Below are positions 43,537 to 52,620 of a stretch of 64,000 nt of DNA, piece after piece. The notes under the pieces are model-generated. The model had not been told where the DNA came from and ran no database searches. It saw only the letters and a program-made list of their open reading frames with translations. The stretch is taken from assembly GCA_934555825.1 (NCBI GenBank), contig CAKTFJ010000006.1, forward strand, positions 62,001-126,000, in the 5' to 3' direction. This DNA comes from an uncultured Hyphomicrobium sp. (lineage in GTDB: Bacteria; Pseudomonadota; Alphaproteobacteria; Rhizobiales; Hyphomicrobiaceae). A program made the translations under genes and the position numbers. How positions within the stretch are numbered: position 1 is the stretch's first letter; the number at the start of each line of letters is the position of its first letter.

Positions 43537-45951
43537 CTAGCGTGGACCGAGGAACTGCTCGAGCAACTTCTTTCCGGTCTCCCGCGCGTTGCCGCGAGCC
43601 TCTCCGTCGCTACCCAGCAAGCCGTCGACGATCTCGTTCGCGTTCTTGCCTTTGAATTGCTTTCCAAGCTCGCGGATCGCGCCAACGGCTTGGTCGGGAT
43701 CTCTCACCAATCCGGAAAGATCCGGCGCGAACTTGGGATCTTCCCAGGAGCCCGTCACGCGCACCGGGATTTCGAGGCCGGATAGATCCGCCGCACCGCC
43801 TTGGCCCGAGAGGCTCGCGACCAGCCTCGGCTTCAGCGTGTAGTCCACCTCGCGTTGGGGCAGGAGCACGCGGCCCGAGCCTGTGAGGCGCAGCAGCGGG
43901 CTCGTGAGCCTGAGATCCTGGTTCTCGGCCACACCGGCCGTGACGGTCCAAGTGGACGTCAACGCGCTGAAGTCGGTCTTGTCGGTCGGCGCGGTTGCGA
44001 GCCCGCTGAGATTGCCGCGGCTGAGGTTACGCAGCATTTCCCCAACGTTGACGCCGATCACGGCGCCGTCCTCGAACGCGAACTCGATACGCCCCGCGAG
44101 CGTCTCGACGATCTCGCGCTCGCTTTTTCCGTCGCCCGTGAGCACGACGCCGAGGCGGCCCTTGCCCGTCAATTTGTCGATGTCGGCCGCATCCTTGAGA
44201 AGCGGCAGCGCCTCGATGCCCTCCGTTTTGAGATCCACGCCGAGGCGTGCGGTGGCGCCGCCCGAGCCGTCGAGCATGACCGTGCCGCGCCCGACGCCGC
44301 CATAGAGGCGCACCTCGTTGAGCGTCGTCGTCATGACGCGGTTCTTGATGAGCACCGTCAGATCGGATTGGTCGAGCCGGATCGTGTCGACGGTGAGATG
44401 CCCGACGGAGAGCTTCGCGTCGGCATCGAGCCGCCCGAGCCCGTCGAGATCGATCGGATCGTTGCTCCACCCCGCGCGAGCCGTGTAGCCCTGTACGCGC
44501 GGCCCAGGGGACGCCGGCTCTGTGCGTTCGAGGATGTCGTCGATGGAGTTGGCGTGAGGCTCGCTTGGACGCGGAGTTGGGGCCGCGGCTCCGCCTTTGG
44601 ATCGGTAGAGGTTGAGGTCCAGCTCGCTGAGCTTGAGATCGGCTTTGACGAACGGTCTCATGCCGCGCGTGTCGAGGCTCAGTTCGCCGTGTGCGGTGGT
44701 GCGATCGAGCACGATCTCCGCGTTCGAGAACGTGAACTGTTCGCGCGTTCCCCGGAGAAGGCCTTTGGCCGATAGGCGGCCGAAGCCGTCGGAGGGCCTG
44801 AGGTCGGTTCCGAACCACGCGAAAAGATCGCGCGTGGACGTCGAGTTCGCTGAAAGAATACCCTCCGTAAGCAGCGCGTCTTGGAGAGTGGCCGATCCCT
44901 CAAATGTGGCTTCGACCGCATCGGAAGAAAGCGCCACCTTGAGCTTGGCGGGTTGATTGGCAAGAAATTCGCCAAGAGAGGTCAGCGTACCGTCGAAGCG
45001 CACGGTACGCTCCTTCCACGCTAGGTTGCCGTTTGCATGGAGCGGCTGAGTGAGCGCGGCCGCCGCGAGCGAAACGTTGATCGCCGAAAGTTGAGTGACG
45101 CCGCCGGTGAGTGCGTTGTGATAGGTGAGCGAGCCGTTGTCGATGCGCACGTCGTCGAGCGCGAGATCTCCAACGCGGAAGTTGGACCCGCGTGGTGCCG
45201 CGTCGGATGCAGGTGTGGCAAACCCCGGATCGGCGTCCGACACCGGGGCGCTCGTATCGGCTTGCGCAAGACGGATACGTGCAGGCGCGCCATCGTGTGC
45301 GGCGAACTCCCACGAGCGGCGCCCGTCGGCATCGACGGCGAGGTGGAAGACGGGATCGCGCAGCGCGAGCTTTTGAACGCGCACCTCGCGTTGGAACAGC
45401 GGCCACAGCGCGACGCTGACATCGAGCGCGCTCATTTTTACGAGCGGCGCCGCATCCTCGAAGCCCGGTCCGCTAGAGAGCGACACGTCGCTAAGCGAGA
45501 TTCCGACATGCGGAAAGACGGTAAAGGACGCAGGCCCCGCGATCACGAGATCGCGTCCCGTCTGTTCCTTGACGGCGACGATGATGCGGTCGCGCACGAA
45601 GCCGGCAGGCAGTGTGAACATCGCGATAGCGATTGCGCCGGCGGCCATCGCCATCAGGCCGAGCAGCGCGTAGAGCATCATTGTTGCGACGCCGGTGCGT
45701 TGAGGCTGTGGCGGCAGAGCGCGCCGCGCCTGGGGAGGCGGTCTGTGCTGACCTTGTGGCGGATATCCACCCTGTGGAGCATAGCCGCCTGGCGGCTGAA
45801 GTGGAGCAGGATGGCCCTGCGGGTGGCCATGATGACCGGGCGCGCGGAGGCCTGGACGCGGCTGCTGTGGCGTCGCCCCTGGCCGGTCCTCAGCGGGGCG
45901 ATAGCTATCCAATCGTGGTGGCCGGCCCGGAGGCGGGTTTCTGCTCGTCAT
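43537..45951 (-). CDS. AsmA-family envelope protein
   Basis: An 804-residue inner-membrane protein with a Pro/Gln/His-rich cytosolic N-terminus (1-85), one helix (about 88-112) and a large periplasmic part. It has the AsmA N-terminal motif (VRDRIIVAVKEQTGRDLVIAGPASFTVFPHVGISLSDVSL) and the C-terminal AsmA_2 region (GRLGVVLTGDGKSEREIVETLAGRIEFAFEDGAVIGVNVGEMLRNL). The family belongs to the bridge-like lipid-transport proteins implicated in phospholipid traffic to the outer membrane. AGGAG sits before the ATG at 45951. Confidence 0.93.
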   Translation of the reverse strand: MTSRNPPPGRPPRLDSYRPAEDRPGATPQQPRPGLRAPGHHGHPQGHPAPLQPPGGYAPQGGYPPQGQHRPPPQARRALPPQPQRTGVATMMLYALLGLMAMAAGAIAIAMFTLPAGFVRDRIIVAVKEQTGRDLVIAGPASFTVFPHVGISLSDVSLSSGPGFEDAAPLVKMSALDVSVALWPLFQREVRVQKLALRDPVFHLAVDADGRRSWEFAAHDGAPARIRLAQADTSAPVSDADPGFATPASDAAPRGSNFRVGDLALDDVRIDNGSLTYHNALTGGVTQLSAINVSLAAAALTQPLHANGNLAWKERTVRFDGTLTSLGEFLANQPAKLKVALSSDAVEATFEGSATLQDALLTEGILSANSTSTRDLFAWFGTDLRPSDGFGRLSAKGLLRGTREQFTFSNAEIVLDRTTAHGELSLDTRGMRPFVKADLKLSELDLNLYRSKGGAAAPTPRPSEPHANSIDDILERTEPASPGPRVQGYTARAGWSNDPIDLDGLGRLDADAKLSVGHLTVDTIRLDQSDLTVLIKNRVMTTTLNEVRLYGGVGRGTVMLDGSGGATARLGVDLKTEGIEALPLLKDAADIDKLTGKGRLGVVLTGDGKSEREIVETLAGRIEFAFEDGAVIGVNVGEMLRNLSRGNLSGLATAPTDKTDFSALTSTWTVTAGVAENQDLRLTSPLLRLTGSGRVLLPQREVDYTLKPRLVASLSGQGGAADLSGLEIPVRVTGSWEDPKFAPDLSGLVRDPDQAVGAIRELGKQFKGKNANEIVDGLLGSDGEARGNARETGKKLLEQFLGPR

Positions 45952-46272
45952 CGGCTCCTGACTTTCAGGCAGTTGGCCAGCTTTTGTGGCCACGTACGGC
46001 CGCAACCTTAAGCCCGTACGCAACAAATGTGTCAGGGCGCAGCCGGTTTTGCGCCCGAGAAGCCACGTTTATCCACGTGTTGCAGGCGGCCGGCCAGCTC
46101 GGACGTCGATCGCGTTTCCATTGCTATCTGCAACCTATGCGGGCACGGGAAGAGGCGAGCGGATCGTTCGAATTCATGGACTAGGTTGCCCAACAGCCAA
46201 GTCATTTTCCACTTTATGTTCCCCCGTTTCGCCATGTTTGCGTCTGCATTTCACCACGCGACTCAGGCATGA
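45952..46272. other. Divergent intergenic region
   Basis: 321 bases between the AsmA-like and nuclease genes. An AT-richer stretch at 46200-46250 is the likely promoter side of the nuclease gene. No RNA, operator or small gene is supported. Confidence 0.4.
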
Positions 46273-46845
46273 ATGCAACCTATGAGTGAAAAAAGTCGCA
46301 TTCTTCATCCCCTCTGGTCCGCCGTGATGGCCCTGTTCGCGGCCGGTCTGTTCGCGCTGCCATCGACGGTCTCCTCTCGCACTGCAGACACCGCTGAAAG
46401 CGAAACTGCAGTCGTCAGCGGCCGCGCGAAGGTTCTCGATGGCGACACCATCGAGATTGCGGGCACGCGCATCCGCCTCGAAGGCATCGACGCGCCCGAA
46501 AGCGCGCAGATGTGCAGCCGGAAGGGAACCGGCCTCTGGCCGTGCGGCAAGGACGCGACGGAGCATCTGAAGCGTATGACGAGCGGCCGCCGCGTCGTGT
46601 GTAACGATGCCGGCGAGGATCGCTATGGCCGCATGTTGGGATGGTGCGCCGTCGACGGCCTCGACATCAACGCCGAAATGGTCCGCAGCGGCTTCGCGTG
46701 GGCCTTCGTCAGGTATTCGAAGCGCTATGTGTCAGCCGAGCGGGAAGCCCGCCGTGCCGAAGCCGGGATCTGGGAGGGTGAGGCTGAGCCCGCTTGGGCC
46801 TTCCGTGAGCGCCGCCGCACGCTGAGATCCCGCGAGCAAGGCTGA
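46273..46845 (+). CDS. Exported thermonuclease-like (SNase-fold) nuclease
   Basis: A 190-residue protein with an N-terminal hydrophobic export signal (about 14-33) and a staphylococcal-nuclease fold. VLDGDTIEIAGTRIRLEGIDAPE supplies the calcium-binding Asp and the first catalytic Arg, and DRYGRMLGWC the second Arg region. Two Cys pairs (MCSRKG, WPCGK, VVCND, GWCAV) suggest disulfides. Predicted to degrade DNA or RNA in the periplasm or outside. The ATG at 46282 is an alternative start. Confidence 0.88.
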   Translation: MQPMSEKSRILHPLWSAVMALFAAGLFALPSTVSSRTADTAESETAVVSGRAKVLDGDTIEIAGTRIRLEGIDAPESAQMCSRKGTGLWPCGKDATEHLKRMTSGRRVVCNDAGEDRYGRMLGWCAVDGLDINAEMVRSGFAWAFVRYSKRYVSAEREARRAEAGIWEGEAEPAWAFRERRRTLRSREQG

Positions 46846-46993
46846 ATCTACGGCAGCCGCCGCAAGCGGTCCGTGATCCCCGATGGATTGACTTCCTCAG
46901 AACCCGGAGAGACAGTCGGCGTCGCCGGGAGAATATCCTGCGTGCGTTGCCGATAATCTTTCCGGTTCGGGTCGAGAGAAGGGAAGCGTCCCC

Positions 46994-47806
46994 ATGGTCC
47001 GCCGTTCGGTGTTGCCGTCCGTTTTGCTCGCTGCAATCGTCGCGGCTGCGGCAGGGACTAGCGCGTACGCAGGCGACAGGTGGCCAGACATCCATGCCGA
47101 AGCATTCGGCGCACGCACGATCCAGGATGGGCGCGGCATCGTCACGCTCACGGCGCCTTATCGCCCGGAGGATGTTCGCAGCGTGCCGCTCGCGGCCGAT
47201 ATCGCGCTGAAGGACGGGCGCACCGTTCGCACCGTATCGTTCATCGTCGATGAGAACCCGGCTCCTGTTGCGGCCGTCTTCCGCCTTGGCGAAGCACGCA
47301 GCCAGATCCGCCTCGCGACGAACATTCGTCTCGACCAGCAGTCGGACGTGCGCATTGTCGTCGAGGCGAGCGATGGCGCGCTCTACATGGTCGAGCAGCT
47401 CGTCAAGTTTGCCGGGGGCCAGGCGTCCTGCTCCGCGCCCCCGATGGGAGATCCCGACGAGATCCTGGCCAACATGGGAAAGATGGATCTGACACCCGTA
47501 GGCGCGCCACCTAGTGCGTCGCGACAGGCTGCGCGCGCCCGCTTCGAGCTCAATCACCCGAACCATACCGGCATGGTGCTGGATCAGATCACGCTGCACT
47601 ATGTTCCGCTCAGGATGGTGTCGCGCATCGAGGCCCGTCAGGGCGATGCGCTCGTGTTCGAAATGACAGGCTCGATCACGCTCGCGCAAAACCCGGTGGT
47701 CGAGTTCGATTATGTGACCGGCAACTCAACCGAACTGGTGCTGACCGCTGAAGACACGGATGGTGCGGCCTGGATACGGCGTTTTCCGATTGGGCCCGCA
47801 GGCTGA
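46994..47806 (+). CDS. Quinoprotein dehydrogenase-associated SoxYZ-like carrier
   Basis: A 270-residue exported protein: signal peptide (1-26), SoxY-like domain (about 30-140), a Cys in AGGQASCSAPP (Cys146) at the place of the SoxY swinging-arm Cys, then a SoxZ-like domain (about 180-268, FELNHPNHTGMVLDQITLHYVPLRMV). The fused SoxYZ-like proteins (TIGR04557 type) occur near PQQ-dependent alcohol dehydrogenases of methylotrophs; their cargo is not established. Neither sox genes nor an alcohol dehydrogenase are adjacent here. AAGGGAAG precedes the ATG. Confidence 0.85.
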   Translation: MVRRSVLPSVLLAAIVAAAAGTSAYAGDRWPDIHAEAFGARTIQDGRGIVTLTAPYRPEDVRSVPLAADIALKDGRTVRTVSFIVDENPAPVAAVFRLGEARSQIRLATNIRLDQQSDVRIVVEASDGALYMVEQLVKFAGGQASCSAPPMGDPDEILANMGKMDLTPVGAPPSASRQAARARFELNHPNHTGMVLDQITLHYVPLRMVSRIEARQGDALVFEMTGSITLAQNPVVEFDYVTGNSTELVLTAEDTDGAAWIRRFPIGPAG

Positions 47807-47896
47807 CCATCGGATAATCTTACAAGCGCGTTTACCGTGCGCGCCGCGGGCACCGACTGGCATCCTGATTTTCTCAGTGCTTCCAAGAAACGCCAA

Positions 47897-47922
47897 GGAA
47901 CCAAAGCTCCGTGGTGTGCGTT
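47897..47922 (+). promoter_or_regulatory. EcfG-type general stress promoter
   Basis: GGAAC (47897-47901), a 17-base spacer and CGTT (47919-47922) match the EcfG sigma-factor promoter consensus of alphaproteobacteria. It lies 46 bases before the DUF1328 gene. Confidence 0.65.
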
Positions 47923-47967
47923 CATTCCCCGTCTAAGAAAAACCTTGGAACGTGGGAGTTGGTTCTT

Positions 47968-48147
47968 ATGGGCAATCTGCTGCACTGGGCCGTGGTTTTT
48001 CTCGTGGTTGCACTCGTCGCGGCGTTTCTCGGCTTCGGCGGTGTTGCCGGTACGGCAATGGAAGGTGCGCGTCTTCTTTTCTGGGTCGCGATTGTCTTCC
48101 TCGTCGTTTCGCTCGTCCTCGGACTTATCCGTCGCGGAGCGGGCTGA
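47968..48147 (+). CDS. DUF1328 (YtjA-like) small membrane protein
   Basis: A 59-residue protein, almost entirely two hydrophobic helices: MGNLLHWAVVFLVVALVAAFLGFGGVAGTAMEGARLLFWVAIVFLVVSLVLGLIRRG, the DUF1328 pattern. These small proteins are commonly stress-induced in alphaproteobacteria, consistent with the EcfG-type promoter upstream and the CsbD gene downstream. The ATG at 47968 fits the family start. Confidence 0.88.
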   Translation: MGNLLHWAVVFLVVALVAAFLGFGGVAGTAMEGARLLFWVAIVFLVVSLVLGLIRRGAG

Positions 48148-48298
48148 CGACGCCTCTAAGCACCGACACGATAGCTTCGGGCTCGTGAAGCTTGCCGCTC
48201 GGCCATGACCCGGCGCGGAGGAGCATGCGCATGTCCCGATGCCACTGAAACCACGTTGAAGAACCTATAACTGACAATAACTGACACAGGAGTTCGCC

Positions 48299-48496
48299 AT
48301 GAACTGGGACCGTATCGAAGGCAACTGGAAGCAGTTTTCGGGCAAGGTCAAGGAGCGGTGGGGCAAGCTTACCGACGACGATCTGACCGTGATCAACGGC
48401 CGTCGCGAGCAGCTCGAAGGCAAGATTCAGGAGCGCTACGGCTACGGCAAGGACCAAGTCAAGAAGGAGCTCGATGACTGGTCGAACTCGCTCTAA
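48299..48496 (+). CDS. CsbD-family stress protein
   Basis: A 65-residue hydrophilic protein with the family pattern MNWDRIEGNWKQFSGKVKERWGKLTDDDL ... LEGKIQERYGYGKDQVKKELDDW. CsbD-like proteins are general stress proteins of unknown biochemical role. AGGAG precedes the ATG and a terminator follows. Confidence 0.93.
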   Translation: MNWDRIEGNWKQFSGKVKERWGKLTDDDLTVINGRREQLEGKIQERYGYGKDQVKKELDDWSNSL

Positions 48497-48542
48497 ATAA
48501 CAAAAACAGATCCGACCTAAAGTCGGACGAAAAACAACTTTC

Positions 48543-48580
48543 AGCCGGTGCGCGGAATGCGTGCCGGCTTTTTATTTTTG
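48543..48580 (+). terminator. Intrinsic terminator after the CsbD gene
   Basis: An AGCCGGTGCGC/GCGTGCCGGCT stem (with wobbles) followed by a T-rich tail. Confidence 0.85.
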
Positions 48581-48603
48581 GGCCTGCGCGATGAATGTCG
48601 GGA

Positions 48604-49011
48604 CTAGCCGCCGGGGAAAGAAATCAGGATTTTCATGCGCACGAGATCCGGGAAATAAGCTTCGAGCCCTTTGCCGGCGAAATAGAGAATGACGCCGAGC
48701 AGGATCAGAGCCGGAATGGCCGCGAGAACCGCCTTGAGAAAGAATGCGGCGAGCTTCACGAACGGTACGTCGAAGCGTTGCACGGAAGCCGGAATCGGGT
48801 CGTCGCCATACGCGACCGGCGGCGGGAAAGAACGCGCAAGATAGGAGGGCGGCTCTCCGAGGCGGTCGAGCGAAGGGCCGTCGCGCTCGCGCTCCTCGCG
48901 GGCCTTGCGCTCGCGTGCTTCCCTGTCCCGCAACGCGCGCTCGCGTCTCAACGTGCGCGGTAGGTCGTCGAAATCGCTGTCTGCGGTCAGCGCAAAGTTC
49001 GCATCCGTCAT
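48604..49011 (-). CDS. Single-span membrane protein with charged N-terminus
   Basis: A 135-residue protein. A highly charged, coiled-coil-like segment (RTLRRERALRDREARERKAREERERD, about 20-45), a linker and one hydrophobic helix (about 92-115) near the C-terminus are visible. AAGGA precedes the ATG. It is divergent from apt. Function unknown. Confidence 0.7.
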   Translation of the reverse strand: MTDANFALTADSDFDDLPRTLRRERALRDREARERKAREERERDGPSLDRLGEPPSYLARSFPPPVAYGDDPIPASVQRFDVPFVKLAAFFLKAVLAAIPALILLGVILYFAGKGLEAYFPDLVRMKILISFPGG

Positions 49012-49136
49012 ATCGGGTCCTTGACTAGAGAAAGGCCGTGAAAGCCTTGTACGCGGGCCCTTCCCCAGGCGCGTTCTCCTATCCTCTGGCCGAGGTTATT
49101 GGTAAGTTGCGCCGCGATTTTGACGGGGAGGTGTCC

Positions 49137-49667
49137 GTGAGGGGACTTAAAGATTTGATCCGGACGATTCCGGATTATCCGAAGCCGGGCATCATGTTCC
49201 GCGACGTGACGACTTTGCTGGGAGACGCCAACGGGTTGAAGACGGCAGTTGCCGCAATGGCCGAGCCGTTCGAAGGCCAACGCGTGGATGCGGTCGCAGG
49301 GATCGAGGCGCGAGGCTTCATTCTGGGTGGTGCCATCGCCGACCGGCTCGGATGCGGGTTCATCCCCATCCGCAAAAAGGGCAAGTTGCCGTGGAAGACC
49401 ATTGGGCAGGAGTACACGCTCGAATATGGCGTCGACGTGATCGAAATTCACGAGGATGCGCTTGCGCCCGGCCAGCGCGTGCTCATCGTTGACGATCTGA
49501 TCGCGACGGGCGGCACGGCGGAAGCGGCCGTGAAGCTGCTGCGCCGCTCGAAGGGCGAGATCGTCGGCGCGACCTTCATCATCGATCTTCCCGAGCTCGG
49601 CGGCCTCGAACTCGTGAAGAGCCATGGCATTCCCTGTCACGCACTGGTTGCGTTCGACGGGCATTGA
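49137..49667 (+). CDS. apt: Adenine phosphoribosyltransferase
   Basis: Converts adenine and PRPP to AMP. The 176-residue protein begins RGLKDLIRTIPDYPKPGIMFRD and holds the PRPP motif VLIVDDLIATGGT (115-127). A GTG at 49137, six bases after GGGGAG, is preferred. An ATG at 49038 would add 33 residues not found in Apt. It heads the set apt / Zn-ribbon protein / mtnA / aldolase. Apt recycles the adenine freed from methylthioadenosine, so the set forms a coherent salvage unit. Confidence 0.94.
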   Translation: MRGLKDLIRTIPDYPKPGIMFRDVTTLLGDANGLKTAVAAMAEPFEGQRVDAVAGIEARGFILGGAIADRLGCGFIPIRKKGKLPWKTIGQEYTLEYGVDVIEIHEDALAPGQRVLIVDDLIATGGTAEAAVKLLRRSKGEIVGATFIIDLPELGGLELVKSHGIPCHALVAFDGH

Positions 49668-49679
49668 GCGGATTGCTGG

Positions 49680-49910
49680 ATGGGCCTGACAGCCGACGAG
49701 CTTCGGACGTCTCTTGAGGTCATCGCCGCATGGCGGAGCGATCCGGACATCTCGCTCAATTGCCCGCGCTGCGGGACGGCCGGCCTCGCATTGGCGGACC
49801 GTTCCGCCCGGCCTTACGCCGAATGGTATCACCTCGCGTGTGCTGGCTGCGGGCTCGACGAGACGATCCATATCCCGCTGGGATCGCCCACGATGGGCGA
49901 TTTCGATTGA
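49680..49910 (+). CDS. Small zinc-ribbon protein
   Basis: A 76-residue protein with two CxxC pairs (CPRC 28/31, CAGC 54/57), a rubredoxin-like or zinc-ribbon arrangement, and a Trp/Tyr-rich middle (YAEWYHLAC). It begins 12 bases after apt and ends 21 bases before mtnA on the same strand, so it is probably in the operon. No family recognised. It could act as a regulator or chaperone of the pathway, but that is only positional. Confidence 0.7.
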   Translation: MGLTADELRTSLEVIAAWRSDPDISLNCPRCGTAGLALADRSARPYAEWYHLACAGCGLDETIHIPLGSPTMGDFD

Positions 49911-49931
49911 GAGACGTGAGATGATCCCGAC

Positions 49932-51035
49932 ATGAAGATCGACGGCGCCCTCTATCGAACCATCTGGCCGAGCGACGACGGCGCATCCGTCGTGATCGTT
50001 GATCAGACGCGCCTCCCGCACCGTTTTGAAACGGTGACGCTCGGAACCGTCGAGGACGCCGCCCACGCCATTCGGGTGATGCAGGTGCGCGGCGCACCGC
50101 TGATCGGCGTGACGGCCGCGTACGGACTGGCACTTGCGCTTGCCCGCGACGCGTCCGATGCATCCCTCGCACAAGCGGTAGAGTTCCTCGCCGCGCAGCG
50201 CCCGACTGCTGTCAACCTGCGCTGGGCACTCGATGAGATGCGGAGCGTGCTTCAGCCCCTGCCGGATGGCGACCGCGCATCCCGTGCGTTTGCGAAGGCC
50301 GCCGAGATGGCGGATGAGGACGTGGAGACGTGCCGGCGCATTGGCGGTCACGGTCTCAAGCTGATCGAGGAGATCGCGAAAAAAAAGCCCGCGGGCGAGC
50401 CGGTCAACATTCTTACCCACTGCAATGCCGGCTGGCTTGCGTGCGTGGACTGGGGGACAGCAACGTCGCCGATCTATCATGCGCACGACGCGGGCATCCC
50501 CATCCATGTCTGGGTGGATGAAACGCGGCCCCGCAATCAGGGCGCAGCACTCACCGCGTTCGAACTCGGCGCGCACGGCGTGCCGCATACGCTCATCGTC
50601 GACAACGCGGGCGGGCATCTGATGCAGCACGGGAACGTGGATCTCTGCATCGTCGGCACGGATCGCGTTGCTGCCAACGGGGATGTCGCGAACAAAATCG
50701 GCACCTACTTGAAAGCGCTCGCCGCCCACGATACGGGCGTGCCGTTCTATGTCGCGCTGCCCTACTCCACCATAGATTGGACACTTCACTCAGGCCGCGA
50801 CATCCCCATTGAAGAGCGCGGCGCGGACGAGGTGCTGGTGATGCAGGGCCGTCTTGCAGATGGCGCGGTGGCCGCAGTCGAGATTGCCGCCCCCGGCTCG
50901 CTCGCTGCGAACCCTGCCTTCGACGTCACGCCCGCACGTCTGGTCACTGGCCTGATCACCGAGCGCGGCGTCGCGGCCGCGAGCCGGGAGGGTTTGATCG
51001 GCCTCTATCCCGAGCGCCGGGAGAGCGCCGCATGA
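49932..51035 (+). CDS. mtnA: 5-methylthioribose-1-phosphate isomerase
   Basis: Isomerises methylthioribose-1-phosphate to methylthioribulose-1-phosphate. The 367-residue eIF2B-like protein has [17 protein letters not shown], the catalytic Cys in [11 protein letters not shown] and Asp in [21 protein letters not shown]. Its stop overlaps the start of the class II aldolase (ATGA), indicating coupling. The later universal methionine salvage genes (mtnC, mtnD, mtnW) are not in the window. Confidence 0.96.
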   Translation: MKIDGALYRTIWPSDDGASVVIVDQTRLPHRFETVTLGTVEDAAHAIRVMQVRGAPLIGVTAAYGLALALARDASDASLAQAVEFLAAQRPTAVNLRWALDEMRSVLQPLPDGDRASRAFAKAAEMADEDVETCRRIGGHGLKLIEEIAKKKPAGEPVNILTHCNAGWLACVDWGTATSPIYHAHDAGIPIHVWVDETRPRNQGAALTAFELGAHGVPHTLIVDNAGGHLMQHGNVDLCIVGTDRVAANGDVANKIGTYLKALAAHDTGVPFYVALPYSTIDWTLHSGRDIPIEERGADEVLVMQGRLADGAVAAVEIAAPGSLAANPAFDVTPARLVTGLITERGVAAASREGLIGLYPERRESAA

Positions 51036-51724
51036 CGAAGGCCAAGGCGAGCGCGCGCAAATCGGGCGGAAGCGACGAAAGCCGTCTGCGCTCTGCCGTG
51101 ATCGAAACCGCGCGTGCGATGAGCGACAGCGGCCTTTCGCCTGGCCGCTCCGGCAACGTATCGGCGCGCTTCGATGGCGGGATGTTGATCACACCGACGG
51201 GGCTCGCCTACGCCGACATACGCTCAAAGGACATCGTCTACGTTGCGGCGGACGGCAGCGTGCCAGGCAAGCAGAAAACGCCGTCGTCCGAATGGCAGTT
51301 TCATCTGTCGGCTTACGAGGCACGCCCCGACATGTCGGCCGTCGTGCACACGCACTCTCTCCACGCCGTGGTGCTGTCGTGCGCGGGCCGTGCCATTCCC
51401 GCATTTCACTACATGGTGGCGGTGGCGGGCGGCGTCGATATTCCGCTTGTCCCGTATGCAACATTCGGCAGCGCGGAATTGGCCGTTCATGTCGCGACCG
51501 GCCTTGCTGAGCGGCGCGCGTGCCTCATGGCGCATCACGGTGCGATTGCGATGGGCGAGACGTTGGCCGACGCGCTCGCGCTCGCGCACGAGGTCGAAGT
51601 TCTGGCCGAGCAGTACGTGAAGTTGCTGACCCTGGGCGAGCCGGCCATGCTTCCGGATGGGGAAATGGCCGTGGTCCTCGAACGCTTCAAGACATATGGC
51701 CAGCAGCGACCTGATGCCGACTGA
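51032..51724 (+). CDS. Class II aldolase/adducin-family protein (Ald2/FucA-like)
   Basis: A 230-residue zinc enzyme of the fuculose-phosphate aldolase family. Catalytic Glu is about 87 ([12 protein letters not shown]), zinc His are 106 and 108 ([11 protein letters not shown]), and a third His is in [11 protein letters not shown]. Its overlap with mtnA supports action on methylthioribulose-1-phosphate. Two activities fit the family: MtnB dehydratase of the classical pathway, or the aldolase of the DHAP shunt yielding DHAP and methylthioacetaldehyde. Fuculose-aldolase-like features ([13 protein letters not shown]) and absence of mtnC/mtnD favour the aldolase. Confidence 0.88.
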   Translation: MTKAKASARKSGGSDESRLRSAVIETARAMSDSGLSPGRSGNVSARFDGGMLITPTGLAYADIRSKDIVYVAADGSVPGKQKTPSSEWQFHLSAYEARPDMSAVVHTHSLHAVVLSCAGRAIPAFHYMVAVAGGVDIPLVPYATFGSAELAVHVATGLAERRACLMAHHGAIAMGETLADALALAHEVEVLAEQYVKLLTLGEPAMLPDGEMAVVLERFKTYGQQRPDAD

Positions 51725-51727
51725 GCC

Positions 51728-52141
51728 TCACTCCTGCGGCAGCATCGTATTCAGGATGTGATGGACGTTGGCCGGTCCGACGTACCCCGCAATACGTCCG
51801 ATCTCGACGCCATCGCGCATGAGCACGAGCGTGGGCACCACGGTGATCGGCGACGAAAGCTGAAAGCGATCGGCCGCGGCATCATTCAGATCCACGAAAC
51901 GGAGCGGAGCGGTTTTTCCCGCGCGGCTCGCCCCGTACGACGGCGCGACGTCGCGGCGGAAAACGGGACAGTAGGCGCACCCTGGCGCTTCGAACGCGAT
52001 CAGTTCCATGCCCGTGGTGCCGGGTCCGGACCGAGGCTCGCCGGGATCTGGCGCGGCGCTGGCACGCGGCGCGACGACCGCCAGCAGAAGTCCCATTGTG
52101 AGACGGGACGAGAACGAGAGGAAGGGCCATGTCTTGCGCAT
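51728..52141 (-). CDS. Exported thioredoxin-like protein
   Basis: A 137-residue periplasmic thioredoxin-fold protein with a signal peptide (about 1-30, ASA-AP). The redox motif CAYC lies within FEAPGCAYCPVF and the cis-Pro in ITVVPTLVL. It resembles SoxW/thiol-disulfide proteins. It converges on the aldolase gene three bases away and has no clear ribosome-binding site. A link to the SoxYZ-like carrier is possible but 4 kb distant. Confidence 0.82.
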   Translation of the reverse strand: MRKTWPFLSFSSRLTMGLLLAVVAPRASAAPDPGEPRSGPGTTGMELIAFEAPGCAYCPVFRRDVAPSYGASRAGKTAPLRFVDLNDAAADRFQLSSPITVVPTLVLMRDGVEIGRIAGYVGPANVHHILNTMLPQE

Positions 52142-52335
52142 GGCGCACGGACTGCATCTTCGATGCCAGCGAGCAAGCGCTTGGCAGGAGCTTTGCGATC
52201 AGGGTAAAGGGCGGTGCCGGAACGAGCATACGGACGCGCCGTAGGGGCAATTCCGTAAGGAGAGCGGCAACTGGAACCTCGTATCCGTTTCGATGTTAAG
52301 ATTGTTCCTGCATTTATAATTTCTGGTGGTTCTCG

Positions 52336-52620
52336 GTGCCTGAAGACACGATCAGCCTCGCTTTTTTCCCGTCCGGCCGCTCACTGCTGCTCGCGCTTCT
52401 CGTGTTGGTCGCTTTCTACGTAGGGCGCGCGTTGTGGATCGCACGGCACGAATGGCGCCAATGCGGCACCGATACCAAGATCCTCTACCTTTTGGTTGCG
52501 CCCCTTCTCACGCTGGCCGTCGATCTCCTCGCACTCACCGATCGCTTATTCTGGCGCAGGCGCGAGGAAAAGCGTTCGCGTCCTTCCGGCAGGGCAGCGA
52601 GCATATCGCGCGCGGGCTAA
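52336..52620 (+). CDS. Small membrane protein of unknown function
   Basis: A 94-residue frame with two hydrophobic segments (about 15-34 and 48-68) and a basic C-terminus. The start would be a GTG with a weak ribosome-binding site. The amphipathic layout is protein-like, but the gene is only moderately supported. Confidence 0.45.
   Translation: MPEDTISLAFFPSGRSLLLALLVLVAFYVGRALWIARHEWRQCGTDTKILYLLVAPLLTLAVDLLALTDRLFWRRREEKRSRPSGRAASISRAG

Noticed and set aside
52273-52297. EcfG-like promoter (GGAAC-N16-TGTT) before the small membrane gene
   Set aside because: The -10 element deviates from CGTT and the gene itself is weakly supported.
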